From positions 372,001 to 436,000 of the forward strand of contig NZ_CP035704.1 of the NCBI RefSeq assembly GCF_004168365.1: a stretch of DNA of 64,000 nucleotides, read 5' to 3'. The notes below the pieces were generated by a model. It searched no databases and had not been told where the DNA came from. It worked only from the letters and a program-made list of their open reading frames with translations. The stretch comes from Pseudolysobacter antarcticus (GTDB taxonomy: Bacteria; Pseudomonadota; Gammaproteobacteria; Xanthomonadales; Rhodanobacteraceae). Below are positions 51,561 through 61,218 of the stretch, in pieces. Both the position numbers and the translations under genes were made by a program. The first letter of the stretch is position 1, and the number at the start of each line of letters is the position of its first letter.

Positions 51561-52511
51561 TCAATACAGCGGCGGTTGCTGTTCGGGGCGCGACTTGAAG
51601 CGTTTGTGCACCCACAGATATTGCGCCGGCGCCTCGCGCACCATGCGTTCGATCGCGGCATTGATTCGTGCGGTATCGACGGCGACATCGCTACTCGGAA
51701 AATCCGTCAGCGGTGCTTCGAGCCGCAGCACATAACCGCCATCGGGCAGGCGCCGATGAAAAAATGCAATCACAACCGCACCAGACAGTCGCGCGAGGTG
51801 ATGGGTTGCGGTGATGGTCGATGCCGGCACGCCGAAAAACGGCGCGAACAACGCATCCTTGCCGCGCATGTCCTGATCCGGCGCGTACCAGATCGTGCCG
51901 CCGGATTTGAGATGCTTCACGGTGGCGCGAATCTGCTCCTTGGTGAACATCGCATCGGCGTAACGCAGGCGCGCGCGCAGCACCGCCCACTCGAACGCGG
52001 CATCGTCCATCACGCGATACATGCCGGCGATGCGGATGCGTTGTGACACCAGCCGCGCGCACAGTTCGAGATGCGAAAAATGCGCGCCGACCAACAACAC
52101 GCCGCGCCCAGCGGCGCGTGCAGCTGCGAGATGTTCGAGGCCTTCGATCTGCACCGGCACGCGCGCGATGGCGCGCGTCGATGCCATCCACGCCAGCGCA
52201 AACTCGACCAGCATGAGGCCGAGATCGCGCATATTGGCTTTCAGCAAATCGGCACGTTCTTGCGCCGACATTTCTGGGAAACAAATTTCGAGATTGCGGC
52301 GCGCAACGCGTTTGCGCGCCGGCAGCAGCATCGGCAGCAGCGTGCCGAGCGCATGACCGAGGCCGAACAACACGCGATAAGGCAAACGTGCGATCAGCCA
52401 GATTACGCCGAGCGCGAGCCAGCTCGGCCAATAGCGCGGCGAGAGCAGGGCGGCACGCCACGGCGGCGCGGGCGTGATGGAAGCGGGCGGGGTAGAGTCG
52501 GCGGCAGGCAT
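51561..52511 (-). CDS. lpxL: Lipid A acyltransferase LpxL/HtrB type
   Basis: The 316-residue protein has an N-terminal membrane anchor (about 28-62) and the HX4E catalytic motif in VGAHFSHLEL (H144, E149). ARRNLEICFPEMS is a hallmark of the LpxL/LpxM family, and TIWYAPDQDMRGKDALFAPFFG and LWVHKRFKSRP near the C-terminus fit as well. It transfers a fatty acyl chain (usually laurate) from ACP to Kdo2-lipid IVA. The waaA gene lies divergently 106 bp away, so the acceptor-forming and acylating steps share a locus. The ATG lacks a strong ribosome site. Confidence 0.9.
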   Translation of the reverse strand: MPAADSTPPASITPAPPWRAALLSPRYWPSWLALGVIWLIARLPYRVLFGLGHALGTLLPMLLPARKRVARRNLEICFPEMSAQERADLLKANMRDLGLMLVEFALAWMASTRAIARVPVQIEGLEHLAAARAAGRGVLLVGAHFSHLELCARLVSQRIRIAGMYRVMDDAAFEWAVLRARLRYADAMFTKEQIRATVKHLKSGGTIWYAPDQDMRGKDALFAPFFGVPASTITATHHLARLSGAVVIAFFHRRLPDGGYVLRLEAPLTDFPSSDVAVDTARINAAIERMVREAPAQYLWVHKRFKSRPEQQPPLY

Positions 52512-52617
52512 GCATGGATTGTATGCGGACGCGCGTCTTTCGTGCGTGGCCGCCGCGAATCAGGCAACGATGTGCGGGCGCGTGGCCGTTATACTGGCGC
52601 CATCTATGCTCAATTCC

Positions 52618-53934
52618 ATGCTCACACGCTTCTTCTACACGCTGACGATGTACCTGCTGACGCCGGTGATCGTGTATCGCCTTGCTTGGCGCGGTTTTCG
52701 TTATCGCGAATACCTCGCGCGTTGGCGCGAGCGTTTCGGTTTTTTTCCAGACCCGAAATTTCACGACAGCATCTGGATCCATGCCGTCTCGATGGGCGAG
52801 GTCAATGCCGCGGTGCCATTGATCGAGGCGCTGATGCGCCGGCATATCGGCTCGACGTTCGTCATCACCACGGTCACGCCGACTGGATCGGAGCGCGTGC
52901 GCAAGGTGTTCGGCGAGCGCGTGTTTCATGTCTACCTGCCGTACGATTTGCCGGCCTCGATCTGCCGTTTCCTGGCACGCGTGAAACCGCGGCTGGCGGT
53001 GATCATGGAAACCGAAATCTGGCCGAACCTGTTCATGGAATGCCACAGCGCCGGCGTGCCGATCGTGGTGGCGAACGCGCGGCTTTCCGAGCGCAGCCTG
53101 AAAGGTTACGGCCCGATCCGGCCGCTCGTGCGCATGGCGATTCGCAGTGTGAGTTTTGTCGCCGCGCAATCGCAACTGGATGCCGAACGCTTGCTTAGCA
53201 TCGGCGCGCGACCCGAGCGTTTGCGTGTGGTCGGCAACCTGAAATACGACATGGCGGTGCCGCCCGAACTCGCGCAATGCGGTCGTGATTTGCGTAGCGG
53301 CTGGGGCGCGCATCGGCCGGTATGGATTGCCGCGAGCACGCACGAAGGCGAGGAGATCGCCGTGCTCAAGGCACATACCGAAGTGCTGCGGCGTTTTCCG
53401 GATGCGCTGCTGCTGATCGCGCCGCGCCATCCCGAGCGTTTCAAGCCGGTGGCGCAGGCGTTTCGCAATCTCGGTTTCGCCACGCGCACGCGCAGCGAGG
53501 ACGATACTGCGGACACGTCAAGCCAGGTGTTTGTGGTCGATACGCTGGGCGAATTGCTGAACTATTACGCCGCTGCGGACATCGCGTTTGTTGGCGGCAG
53601 CCTTGATCGCGTCGGCGGCCACAATCTGCTTGAGCCAGCCGCGCTGGCGGTGCCGGTAATCGTCGGTCCGCACACCTTCAACTTCGAAGAAATCGTCGCC
53701 AGCCTGGCGCAGGCGCGCGCGATGATCGGGATCGCCGACGCCGAGTTGCTCGGCGATGCGGTGCTGCATCTGTTGTCGCATCCCGATGAACGCGAGCTTA
53801 TGGGGGAGGCCGCGCGCCAGGTTTTCCAGCGCGAAAGCGGCGCGGTCGATCGCAGCATGGCGATCATCGAGGATGCCTTGCACGGTACCGCGCCGGGCGG
53901 TCTGAAAGCCTCTGTTCGTCAGCGCAAACTCTGA
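52618..53934 (+). CDS. waaA: 3-deoxy-D-manno-octulosonic acid transferase (Kdo transferase)
   Basis: The 438-residue protein has the N-terminal membrane span followed by YLARWRERFGFF, including the catalytic glutamate. IWIHAVSMGEVNAA and METEIWPNLFMEC are core WaaA motifs. The C-domain has GGSLDRVGGHNLLEPAALAVP, the donor-binding signature, and IVGPHTFNF. It adds Kdo from CMP-Kdo to lipid IVA, a step essential for LPS. The ATG at 52618 is used; another ATG four codons earlier is possible. TATACT 23 bp upstream may be its promoter. The gene is divergent from lpxL, its next step in lipid A maturation. Confidence 0.95.
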   Translation: MLTRFFYTLTMYLLTPVIVYRLAWRGFRYREYLARWRERFGFFPDPKFHDSIWIHAVSMGEVNAAVPLIEALMRRHIGSTFVITTVTPTGSERVRKVFGERVFHVYLPYDLPASICRFLARVKPRLAVIMETEIWPNLFMECHSAGVPIVVANARLSERSLKGYGPIRPLVRMAIRSVSFVAAQSQLDAERLLSIGARPERLRVVGNLKYDMAVPPELAQCGRDLRSGWGAHRPVWIAASTHEGEEIAVLKAHTEVLRRFPDALLLIAPRHPERFKPVAQAFRNLGFATRTRSEDDTADTSSQVFVVDTLGELLNYYAAADIAFVGGSLDRVGGHNLLEPAALAVPVIVGPHTFNFEEIVASLAQARAMIGIADAELLGDAVLHLLSHPDERELMGEAARQVFQRESGAVDRSMAIIEDALHGTAPGGLKASVRQRKL

Positions 53935-53970
53935 CGCAGAGCACTGATCTGCCGCAGCGTTATCGATGGA

Positions 53971-55362
53971 TCATTCGAGCAGCGAGTTCACCGCTTCGAG
54001 ATCCTTTGGCGCGATGCTGCCGGCCGAATCCTTGAGCCGCAGGCCGTTGATCACAAATCCGTGGCGCGCCTGTGAATAATCACTCTGCGCCTGCAGTAGA
54101 CCTTGCTGGCTTAACAACACATCGACGATGGTGCGCGTGCCGACTTCGAAACCGGCGCGGGTCGCATCGAGCGCGCTCTGCGCCGAAACCACTGCCTGCT
54201 TGCGCGCTTGTACTTCGCTGATGCCGGCGACCACTGAACGATACGCGGTGCGCGTCTGATGCACGACCGTACGGCGTTGCGTTTCGAATTGATCCTGGGC
54301 GGTGTCGCGATCGGCAATCGCCTGACGCACGCGTGAGGAAGTAAAACCGCCGGTGAAGATGGGAATATTCAAACTCACGCCGAGGCTGGTATCGCCACTC
54401 AAACCGTTGGTATGGCCACTGAAACCCGAACCGGATTCAAACTGACTGCCGTTGCCCCAGCTCGGGATATCCGAACGCTGGAACGATGCGGTCAAGGTAG
54501 GCAGGTGGCCCGAGCGCTGGGTCTGGATCGAATATTCGGCGGCATCGACGGTGTGCTGACCCGACGCCAGTGCGGGATTCTGCTTCAACGCAAGCGCCAC
54601 CCATGCTTCCGGATCGCTTGGCGTTGGCGCTTCCATCGGCAGGTTGTCGCGTAGATGTTTCAGGTCGCCGATCGGCTTGGCAATGATTTCGGTCAACGCT
54701 TCGCGAGCGTCATCCACCGCATTTTTCGCATCGATGGTACCGGCCACGGCGGAATCGTGTTTGGCGCGCGCGTCATGCACGTCGGTGATCGCCGACAAGC
54801 CGACTTCAAAACGTTGTTCGGCTTGATCGAGCTGACGCGCCAGGGCTTTTTCATTGGCTTGGGCGAACAGCAACGCATCTTCCGCAGTAAGTACGGCAAA
54901 ATAATTCGTGGCGACACGCAGGATCAGGCTTTGTTCGGCGGCGGTGTAGTTGCTTTCACCGGCGTCAGCGCTAGCGTGAGCGGCGTGCAGCTGCGACAGC
55001 TTGCTGAAATCGAACAAAGTCTGGTTGGCCTGCAGCACGTAACGACGGCTGTAGGTGAGCGCGCTGGAACCGAACAATCCAGTGCCGATCTGACCGTTGA
55101 TCACGCTCAGGCCAGTCGAACTCTGGCTGCTGTCATCGCGCAAAATACCGGCGCTACCGCTGATCTGCGGCAACAAAGCCGAGCGCGCTTGCGCCACACC
55201 TTCACCAACACTGCGTTTTTGCGCTTCGACGGTGGCGAGGGTCGGATCGGCGCTGCGTGCAATCTGATACACCTGCAGCAGATCTTCGGCGGCGGCGAAG
55301 CCAGGCAGGCTGGCGCATAGCAGGGCCAGAGTGAGCGGTGGGAGGCGCAGTCGTTTGAACAT
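53971..55362 (-). CDS. tolC: TolC family outer-membrane channel
   Basis: The 463-residue protein has a signal peptide (LALLCASLPGFAAAEDLLQVY, with cleavage near AAA). Two TolC repeats are visible: AVEAQK-like helices (ADPTLATVEAQKRSVGEGVAQARSALLPQIS) and the second-half pair ending YRSVVAGISEVQARKQAVVSAQSALDATRAGFEVGTRTIVDVL. These are full-length features of the type I secretion/efflux outer-membrane protein. It is probably the general channel for the cell's tripartite pumps. ATG 55362 has AGGA upstream, though at long spacing; ATG 55374 is the alternative. It follows the pcm-like gene by 46 bp on the same strand. Confidence 0.9.
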   Translation of the reverse strand: MFKRLRLPPLTLALLCASLPGFAAAEDLLQVYQIARSADPTLATVEAQKRSVGEGVAQARSALLPQISGSAGILRDDSSQSSTGLSVINGQIGTGLFGSSALTYSRRYVLQANQTLFDFSKLSQLHAAHASADAGESNYTAAEQSLILRVATNYFAVLTAEDALLFAQANEKALARQLDQAEQRFEVGLSAITDVHDARAKHDSAVAGTIDAKNAVDDAREALTEIIAKPIGDLKHLRDNLPMEAPTPSDPEAWVALALKQNPALASGQHTVDAAEYSIQTQRSGHLPTLTASFQRSDIPSWGNGSQFESGSGFSGHTNGLSGDTSLGVSLNIPIFTGGFTSSRVRQAIADRDTAQDQFETQRRTVVHQTRTAYRSVVAGISEVQARKQAVVSAQSALDATRAGFEVGTRTIVDVLLSQQGLLQAQSDYSQARHGFVINGLRLKDSAGSIAPKDLEAVNSLLE

Positions 55363-55408
55363 GTCGGGTTTCATCCTGATGGCAGTGGATTGCTGCCGAG
55401 CCCAAGCT

Positions 55409-56068
55409 TTACAGCGTAAAGCGTTTCGGTGGCGCGGCATTGGTGAGATACGGAATATCGGTTTCCAGCAAACTTTCTTCGCTCCATTGCTGCGCATCGA
55501 TTCGCGTGTACAGCATCGCCTGTTGCACCGGCGATTGACCGACGATCGCGAACAAACGTCCGCCCGGTTTGACCCAGTCGCGGAAACGCTGCGGCACGGT
55601 GGCTACGGCGCCGGTCACGACGACCGCATCGAACTGGCGCTGCGGATCGAAACCCAGCACCGCTTCGGCAGTTTCGATGCTGACGTTGGCAATGCCTTGT
55701 TGTTCCAGCCGTGCGCGAGCAGTGGCGGCGAGATCGGCGTGTTGCTCGATACTCACGACCGAGTCTGCGAGCATGGCCAGACACGCGGTGACGAATCCCG
55801 AGCCGGTACCGATTTCGAGCACGCTCTCGTTGCCGGTGAGTGCCAGCGCTTGCAGCAGGCGGCCTTCGAGCACCGGTTTCAGCATTACCTCGCCATGCGC
55901 CAGCGGCAGGCAAAGATCGGCGAACGCGAGATTGCGATGTTCGGGCGCGACGTAGTCTTCGCGTTTCATCGCGGCGAGTACGGCGAGTACACGCGCGTCG
56001 AGAACTTCCCACGGTCGCACTTGCTGCTCGACCATGTTGAAACGCGCCAATTCAATGTTCATGGACAT
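55409..56068 (-). CDS. Protein-L-isoaspartate O-methyltransferase-like protein
   Basis: The 219-residue protein has the SAM-binding motif I VLEIGTGSGFVTACLA, motif II QFDAVVVTGAVATVP and post-motif GGRLFAIVGQ, placing it in the PIMT family. The substrate-contact loop, normally like GHGQTISQP with a conserved serine, here reads AHGEVMLKP. That is a strong deviation, shared by pcm-like genes found next to tolC in other Proteobacteria. Repair of isoaspartyl proteins may therefore not be its role. The upstream in-frame codons are weaker; GGAA precedes ATG 56068. It is co-transcribed with tolC. Confidence 0.82.
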   Translation of the reverse strand: MSMNIELARFNMVEQQVRPWEVLDARVLAVLAAMKREDYVAPEHRNLAFADLCLPLAHGEVMLKPVLEGRLLQALALTGNESVLEIGTGSGFVTACLAMLADSVVSIEQHADLAATARARLEQQGIANVSIETAEAVLGFDPQRQFDAVVVTGAVATVPQRFRDWVKPGGRLFAIVGQSPVQQAMLYTRIDAQQWSEESLLETDIPYLTNAAPPKRFTL

Positions 56069-56321
56069 GCGGTTGAGTTCCAGCCAGGGCAAAAAGGCTT
56101 AAAAGCATAGAGCCACGCCCGACTCTGGGCAAATATTGACGTTGAAACAAACACCATTCGCTGTATGGACGCATGCTGGCGCGGCTTGGTTGCATCGTTG
56201 CAGTGACAATGCCTGTTCCCGACATTCGGCCCGTGGTGAAACGTGTTGCGGGCTTTGCCCAGTGGCGCTTAAGGTCGCTTGTCGCGCGTGTTTGCCAAAG
56301 TGCCGGAAGTCATTGCAACTT
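56069..56321. other. Intergenic region upstream of the pcm-like gene
   Basis: About 250 bp hold no convincing gene. The region probably has the promoter for the pcm-like/tolC operon and the 3' end of the small hypothetical gene. Confidence 0.4.
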
Positions 56322-56663
56322 TTATGCGCTCAAACGCATCGGTGCCGAACTGCGCGTGATCTGCGCCAGCGGCAAGCGCGTAAGTTCACGCTCGACGGCA
56401 CTTTCCAGACGCGCATTGACCGTCGATAAAACGTTCATGCCGACCCGTTGCGCGGCGCGCGTGCGCACCACCATCTGCCAGCCGAGCCAGCGCGCAAGAG
56501 TGCCGAGTTCGCTGCGGCTGAGTCGATACAGGCTGCGCTCGGCGGCAAGCTGCTGCATGTCGGCGTGCAGATCGAAATCGGTGTCGTTTTCGAGCAATGC
56601 GGCAAAGGCGCGTTGCGCCTGTTTGTAGCTTTCGCTCAGAGCGAGCGGATAGGCGGATCCCAT
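56322..56663 (-). CDS. Hypothetical helical protein
   Basis: The 113-residue protein opens MGSAYPLALSESYKQAQRAFA. It is helical throughout, with charged amphipathic segments (LLENDTDFDLHADMQQLAAERSLYRLSRSELGTLARWLG) and a basic C-terminal part (VVRTRAAQRVG). There is no signal peptide and no cysteine. AGGGAATC lies before ATG 56663; 35 in-frame codons upstream are ignored as low-complexity. It stands between the RND pump and the pcm-like gene on the same strand, without close spacing to either. No family is recognised. Confidence 0.55.
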   Translation of the reverse strand: MGSAYPLALSESYKQAQRAFAALLENDTDFDLHADMQQLAAERSLYRLSRSELGTLARWLGWQMVVRTRAAQRVGMNVLSTVNARLESAVERELTRLPLAQITRSSAPMRLSA

Positions 56664-56769
56664 GATGGGTTGATTCCCTGGCAACGGTGGAGAAGATGAA
56701 GCGCTGACGCGCAAGACAGCCACTCGCTGCGGCGCGATTGATGTTAAGTCGGGGTGAACAAGAAGCATT

Positions 56770-59700
56770 TCAATGTGCCTTTGGAATCATTTTTGTAAGC
56801 AAATGTTGCTCGTCGCGTGAGTGCGGCGGCGGCACGCGGAACCACGCCGCATACAACGCCGGCAAGAACAACAAAGTCAGTGCCGTGGCGACCAGCAGCC
56901 CGCCCATGATCGCGACCGCCATCGGGCCGAAAAATGCGCTGCGGGCGAGCGGAATCATTGCCAGAATCGCCGCTAGCGCAGTCAACACGATCGGGCGGAA
57001 ACGCCGCACCGTGGCATCGATCACGGCGTTCCAAGGTTCGTGGCCGAGCGCGATATCCTGCTCGATCTGATCGACCAGGATCACCGAGTTGCGCATGATC
57101 ATGCCGAACAGCGCGATCGTGCCGAGCATCGCGACAAACCCGAATGGCACGTTGAAGATCAGCAAAAACAAAGTCACGCCGATCAGGCCGAGTGGGGCGG
57201 TGAGCACCACCAACAGCACGCGCTGCAAACTCTTGAGCTGGATCATCAGCACGGTGAAAACCACGAGCAGGAACAGCGGCACGCCCGCGTTCACCGAGCT
57301 CTGGCCCTTGGCCGATTCTTCCACCGTGCCGCCGGTTTCGAGCAGGTAGCCGGTCGGCAGCGCCGCACGAATTTTTGCCAGCATCGGCTCGATCTGCGCC
57401 GTGACGGTCGGCGGTTGCATTACGCCGTCGGTATCGCCGCGCACGGTGACCGTGGGCAGGCGATTGCGTTTCCAGATGATGCCTTCCTCGAAGCCGTATT
57501 CGATGTTGGCGATCTGCGCCAGCGGCACGGGTTTGCCGTTGCTGGTCGGCACCGAGAGGCTGGACAACAACGACAGTTGCGCGCGCTCCTCGGCCGGGCC
57601 GCGCAACAGCACCTGGATGAGTTGGTCGCGTTCGCGGAATTCGCTGATCGGCACGCCCGACAAAGAACTCTGCAGGAAATTCGACAGGTCCTGCGAGCTC
57701 ACGCCGAGCACGCGCGCGCGCTCCTGATCGATCACCAGACGCACGACCTTGCTCGGTTCTTCCCAGTCCAGATTGACGTTGCGCGTATGCGTGTTGGCGC
57801 GCATCACCTCGGCCACCTGACGCGCGATGCCGCGCGCGGTTTGCACATCTTCGCCGGACACGCGGAACTGCAGCGGATAACCGACCGGCGGGCCGTTTTC
57901 TAGACGCACAATGCGCGCGCGCAGCTCGGGATAGTCCTGCTCGAAAAGTTTCAGCAGATCGCTGCGCAGATGTTCGCGATCCTCCTGGCTGCGCGTGAGC
58001 AACACGAATTCGGCGAAGCTCGCCTGCGTCAGTTGCTGATCCAGCGACAGATAAAAACGTGGCGAACCGGAGCCGACATACGCCACCGAATTTTCAAGCT
58101 CGGGACGTTTCGCCAGCCACGCTTCGAGCTTCTTCACCTGCTCGGCGGTAGCGGTCAGCGACACGCCCTCGGCGAGTTTCAGATCGACCAGCAATTCGGT
58201 GCGCGTCGAATCCGGAAAGAATTGTTGCTGCACAAAACCGAAGCCGACCAGCGACAAAACAAACGTCAGCACGGTGACCAGAATCACGGTCTTGCGATAA
58301 CTTACACACCACGCCACGAGGCTGCGAAAACGGCGATAAAAACCGCTCTGGTACGGATCGTCGATCTGCGTATTCGCGTCGGTGGCGCTGATGCCGCCGA
58401 GCCAAAGCGGCAGGCGCGCACGCAGGCGTCGCACGAATCGCGCAAACGCGCTGTTGCTCGGTGCGGCATGGTGATCCGGCAACAGTTTGTAACCAAGATA
58501 CGGAATGAAAACGACGGCAGCGATCCACGACAACAACAGCGCGATCGCGGTGACTTGGAAAATCGCACGCGTGTATTCGCCGGTCGAAGAACGTGCGGTG
58601 GCGATCGGCAGAAATCCTGCCGCAGTGACCAAGGTGCCGGTCAGCATCGGGAACGCGGTCGAGCTGTAGGCGAAAGCCGCGGCCGGAATGCGCTGCATGC
58701 CTTGCTCCATCTTGATCGCCATCATTTCCACGGCGATGATCGCGTCATCCACCAATAATCCGAGTGACAACACGAGTGCGCCGAGCGAAATCTTGTGCAG
58801 GTTGATGTCGAAAAATTTCATCGCGGCGAAGGTCATCGCTAGCACGAGCGGAATCGTCAGCGCGACCACCAAGCCGGTGCGCAGGCCGAGCGAGAAAAAG
58901 CTCACGAGCAATACGATCACCACCGCCTCACCAAGCGTGCGCACGAATTCGCTGATCGATTCGTGCACCGCCTTGGGCTGATCGGCCACCTGGTTCAAAT
59001 CAAGTCCGACCGGCAAGGTTGATTGCAATCGCGGCCGCGCCGCCTGCAGCGCGTGACCGAGTTCGATGATGTCGCCGCCATCGCGCATCGACACGGCAAT
59101 GCCGATTGCCTCTTTGCCGTTGAAACGCATGCGCGGCTGGGCCGGATCGGTATAACCGTGCTTGACCTCGGCGACATCACCGAGGCGAAACAGACGGCCA
59201 TTCGCGCGGATCGAAATATCGCGTATCGACTCGACCGTATCGAACGCACCGCTCGGACGCATGTAGATGCGATCGGTCGCGGTTTCGAAACTGCCGGCTG
59301 CAGTAACCGCATTCTGACTCTGGAGTACCTGCTGCACCTGGGCGAAACTCACGCCGAGCGTGGCGAGTTTGGCGTTGGAAACTTCGATAAATATTTTTTC
59401 GTCCTGCAGCCCGATCAGATCCACCTTGGCGACGTTTGGCACACGCAGCAGTTCGAGCTTGATGCGCTCGGCATAGTCGCGCATCTGCGCGTAACTGAAA
59501 CCGTCGCTGGTCAGCGCGTAAATGTTGCCGAACGTGTCGCCGAACTCATCATTGAAATTCGGCCCGATCACTGTGCTCGGCAAGGTGTAGCGAATGTCGC
59601 CGATCTTCTTGCGCACCTGATACCAGATGTCCTGCACGCGTGCGCCGGGCACCGAATCCTTGATCACGAAAAACACCTGCGATTCGCCGGGCCGCGAATA

Positions 59701-60000
59701 GCTGCGCAAGTAATCCAGTTCGGGCAGTTCCTGCAGTTTTTTCTCGATGCGTTCGGTGACTTGTTCGGTCACTTCAGCCGCGGTAGCGCCGGGCCAGACG
59801 GTCTGGATCACCATCACCTTGAAGGTGAACGGTGGATCTTCCGATTGCCCCAATCCGCTGTAGGCCCAGATTCCCGCAATCGCCAGAATGACGATGAAAT
59901 AACGCACTAGCGCCTGATTGCGCAGCGCCCATTCGGACAGGTTGAAGCGCGAATGTTCCGGCTCGGGCGGGTTTGAATTTGCCGTCGTGGAATCGCTCAC
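56770..60000 (-). CDS. RND-family efflux transporter permease
   Basis: The 1,076-residue protein has the RND layout of twelve membrane spans and two large periplasmic loops. An N-terminal span lies near RYFIVILAIAGIWAYSG. GLLVDDAIIAVEMM in span 4 holds the paired aspartates of the proton relay. GATAAEVTEQVTERIEKKL and MRNSVILVDQIEQDI are further RND motifs. It is closer to the small-molecule (HAE-1/TriC-like) type than to CusA, since no methionine relay is visible. The GTG start overlaps the adaptor stop by three bases (GTGA). It should export hydrophobic drugs with the adaptor and a TolC channel; the substrate is unknown. Confidence 0.92.
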   Translation of the reverse strand: MSDSTTANSNPPEPEHSRFNLSEWALRNQALVRYFIVILAIAGIWAYSGLGQSEDPPFTFKVMVIQTVWPGATAAEVTEQVTERIEKKLQELPELDYLRSYSRPGESQVFFVIKDSVPGARVQDIWYQVRKKIGDIRYTLPSTVIGPNFNDEFGDTFGNIYALTSDGFSYAQMRDYAERIKLELLRVPNVAKVDLIGLQDEKIFIEVSNAKLATLGVSFAQVQQVLQSQNAVTAAGSFETATDRIYMRPSGAFDTVESIRDISIRANGRLFRLGDVAEVKHGYTDPAQPRMRFNGKEAIGIAVSMRDGGDIIELGHALQAARPRLQSTLPVGLDLNQVADQPKAVHESISEFVRTLGEAVVIVLLVSFFSLGLRTGLVVALTIPLVLAMTFAAMKFFDINLHKISLGALVLSLGLLVDDAIIAVEMMAIKMEQGMQRIPAAAFAYSSTAFPMLTGTLVTAAGFLPIATARSSTGEYTRAIFQVTAIALLLSWIAAVVFIPYLGYKLLPDHHAAPSNSAFARFVRRLRARLPLWLGGISATDANTQIDDPYQSGFYRRFRSLVAWCVSYRKTVILVTVLTFVLSLVGFGFVQQQFFPDSTRTELLVDLKLAEGVSLTATAEQVKKLEAWLAKRPELENSVAYVGSGSPRFYLSLDQQLTQASFAEFVLLTRSQEDREHLRSDLLKLFEQDYPELRARIVRLENGPPVGYPLQFRVSGEDVQTARGIARQVAEVMRANTHTRNVNLDWEEPSKVVRLVIDQERARVLGVSSQDLSNFLQSSLSGVPISEFRERDQLIQVLLRGPAEERAQLSLLSSLSVPTSNGKPVPLAQIANIEYGFEEGIIWKRNRLPTVTVRGDTDGVMQPPTVTAQIEPMLAKIRAALPTGYLLETGGTVEESAKGQSSVNAGVPLFLLVVFTVLMIQLKSLQRVLLVVLTAPLGLIGVTLFLLIFNVPFGFVAMLGTIALFGMIMRNSVILVDQIEQDIALGHEPWNAVIDATVRRFRPIVLTALAAILAMIPLARSAFFGPMAVAIMGGLLVATALTLLFLPALYAAWFRVPPPHSRDEQHLLTKMIPKAH

Positions 60001-61112
60001 AGCGTGACCGCCTTGTTGTTGCGATCGACCGGGCGCACGTTCTGGCCTTCGTGCAAGGTGTGCACGCCGGCCGTGACGATCCACTGCTGCGCGGCGATGC
60101 CGCTGGTGATGATCACGCTGTCTTCGCGATACGCATTTACTTCGACCGCAACGAGGTGCACCTGCTTGGTCTTGGGATCGAATACCCACAACGCCGGTTT
60201 ACCATCGCGTTCGTGCAGCGCGCTCAGCGGCAATGCCTGCAAGCCGGCGCCGGCCACATCGACAAAATAGACGCGCACGGTCTGGCCGAAACGCAGCGGC
60301 GCACCGTTCTGGTCGATGCCGACACGCACGCGATAGGTGCGTGTGACCGGATCGGCTTCGGGCGCGATTTCGCGCAAATGGCCCGGAATCCGCTTGCCCG
60401 CATCGGCCCACAATTCCACCGTGGCCGGCGTGCCGGTCTTGTATTTGCCGATACGATTTTCCGGCACGCTGATCTCAGCCTCGATCTCGCCATCATGGGC
60501 GAGCGTGGCGATGGTCTGGCCCGCCGCAACCACCTGGCCGACCTCGGCGTTGATCGTCGTGATCGCGCCGGCATGATCGGCGCGCAGGCTCGCGTACCCG
60601 GCCTGGTTCTGATTGATCGACAACGCCGAGCGCACTTCGGTCACGCGCGCGGTGGCAGCCTTGAGCACATTGTCCTTGGCGTCGAAATCGGTTTGGCTGA
60701 CGAAATGTTTTTCGAGCAGCGCGTGATAACGATCGCGCTCGGATTTGGCCAGCGCCGCATCCGCTTCGGCTGACGCCAGCGTGGCGCGTGCGCTCGCGAC
60801 CTGCAATTGCACGTCCTGCGGATCGAGTTCCGCCAGCACCTGACCGGCGACGACTTGCGCGCCGACATCCACCAGTCGTGCCTTGATCTTGCCGCTGATG
60901 CGAAAACCGAGCTGGCTTTCGAAACGTGCATGCACATCGCCGGAATACACTTCGGCCACTGCGGCCGTGGCTGGTGTTGCTTGCGCGACGATCGCGCTGC
61001 GCGGTGGTTCGGCGATTTCGGCATGACTACTGCAACCTGTAGTCGCGGCGATTGCTGCGCCGAAAATGAACAGGGCGGCAACACGTGAGGAGTACGTTGC
61101 ATTGATACGCAT
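59997..61112 (-). CDS. RND efflux periplasmic adaptor (membrane-fusion protein)
   Basis: The 371-residue protein starts with a lipoprotein signal (FIFGAAIAATTGCSS). A barrel-sandwich/lipoyl half precedes a coiled-coil hairpin (VQLQVASARATLASAEADAALAKSERDRYHALLEKHFVS) and the second lipoyl half (YASLRADHAGAITTI). A beta-barrel follows with PENRIGKYKTG, and a membrane-proximal domain ends the protein. That is the complete MFP order. It bridges the RND permease to the outer-membrane channel. AGGGA precedes ATG 61112. It is transcribed first in the pump operon and divergently from the TetR gene. Confidence 0.92.
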   Translation of the reverse strand: MRINATYSSRVAALFIFGAAIAATTGCSSHAEIAEPPRSAIVAQATPATAAVAEVYSGDVHARFESQLGFRISGKIKARLVDVGAQVVAGQVLAELDPQDVQLQVASARATLASAEADAALAKSERDRYHALLEKHFVSQTDFDAKDNVLKAATARVTEVRSALSINQNQAGYASLRADHAGAITTINAEVGQVVAAGQTIATLAHDGEIEAEISVPENRIGKYKTGTPATVELWADAGKRIPGHLREIAPEADPVTRTYRVRVGIDQNGAPLRFGQTVRVYFVDVAGAGLQALPLSALHERDGKPALWVFDPKTKQVHLVAVEVNAYREDSVIITSGIAAQQWIVTAGVHTLHEGQNVRPVDRNNKAVTL

Positions 61113-61159
61113 TGCTAGAATCCCTATCTCTGAAAGGCTTGCAAATCGAACCGGGCATG

Positions 61160-61202
61160 AAACTAAACTGTCTGGTATACTATATAAACTAAACCGTCTA
61201 GT
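61160..61202. promoter_or_regulatory. Two tandem TetR operators in the pump/regulator spacer
   Basis: AAACTAAACTGTCTGGT (61160-61176) and AAACTAAACCGTCTAGT (61186-61202) repeat directly at a 26-bp step. Each is an imperfect palindrome fitting ACTARACSGTYTAGT. An AT-rich TATACTATATAA between them can serve as -10 sequence on both strands. Binding by the adjacent TetR would repress both the pump and itself. Confidence 0.72.
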
Positions 61203-61218
61203 CCAGTAATTTAACTTT

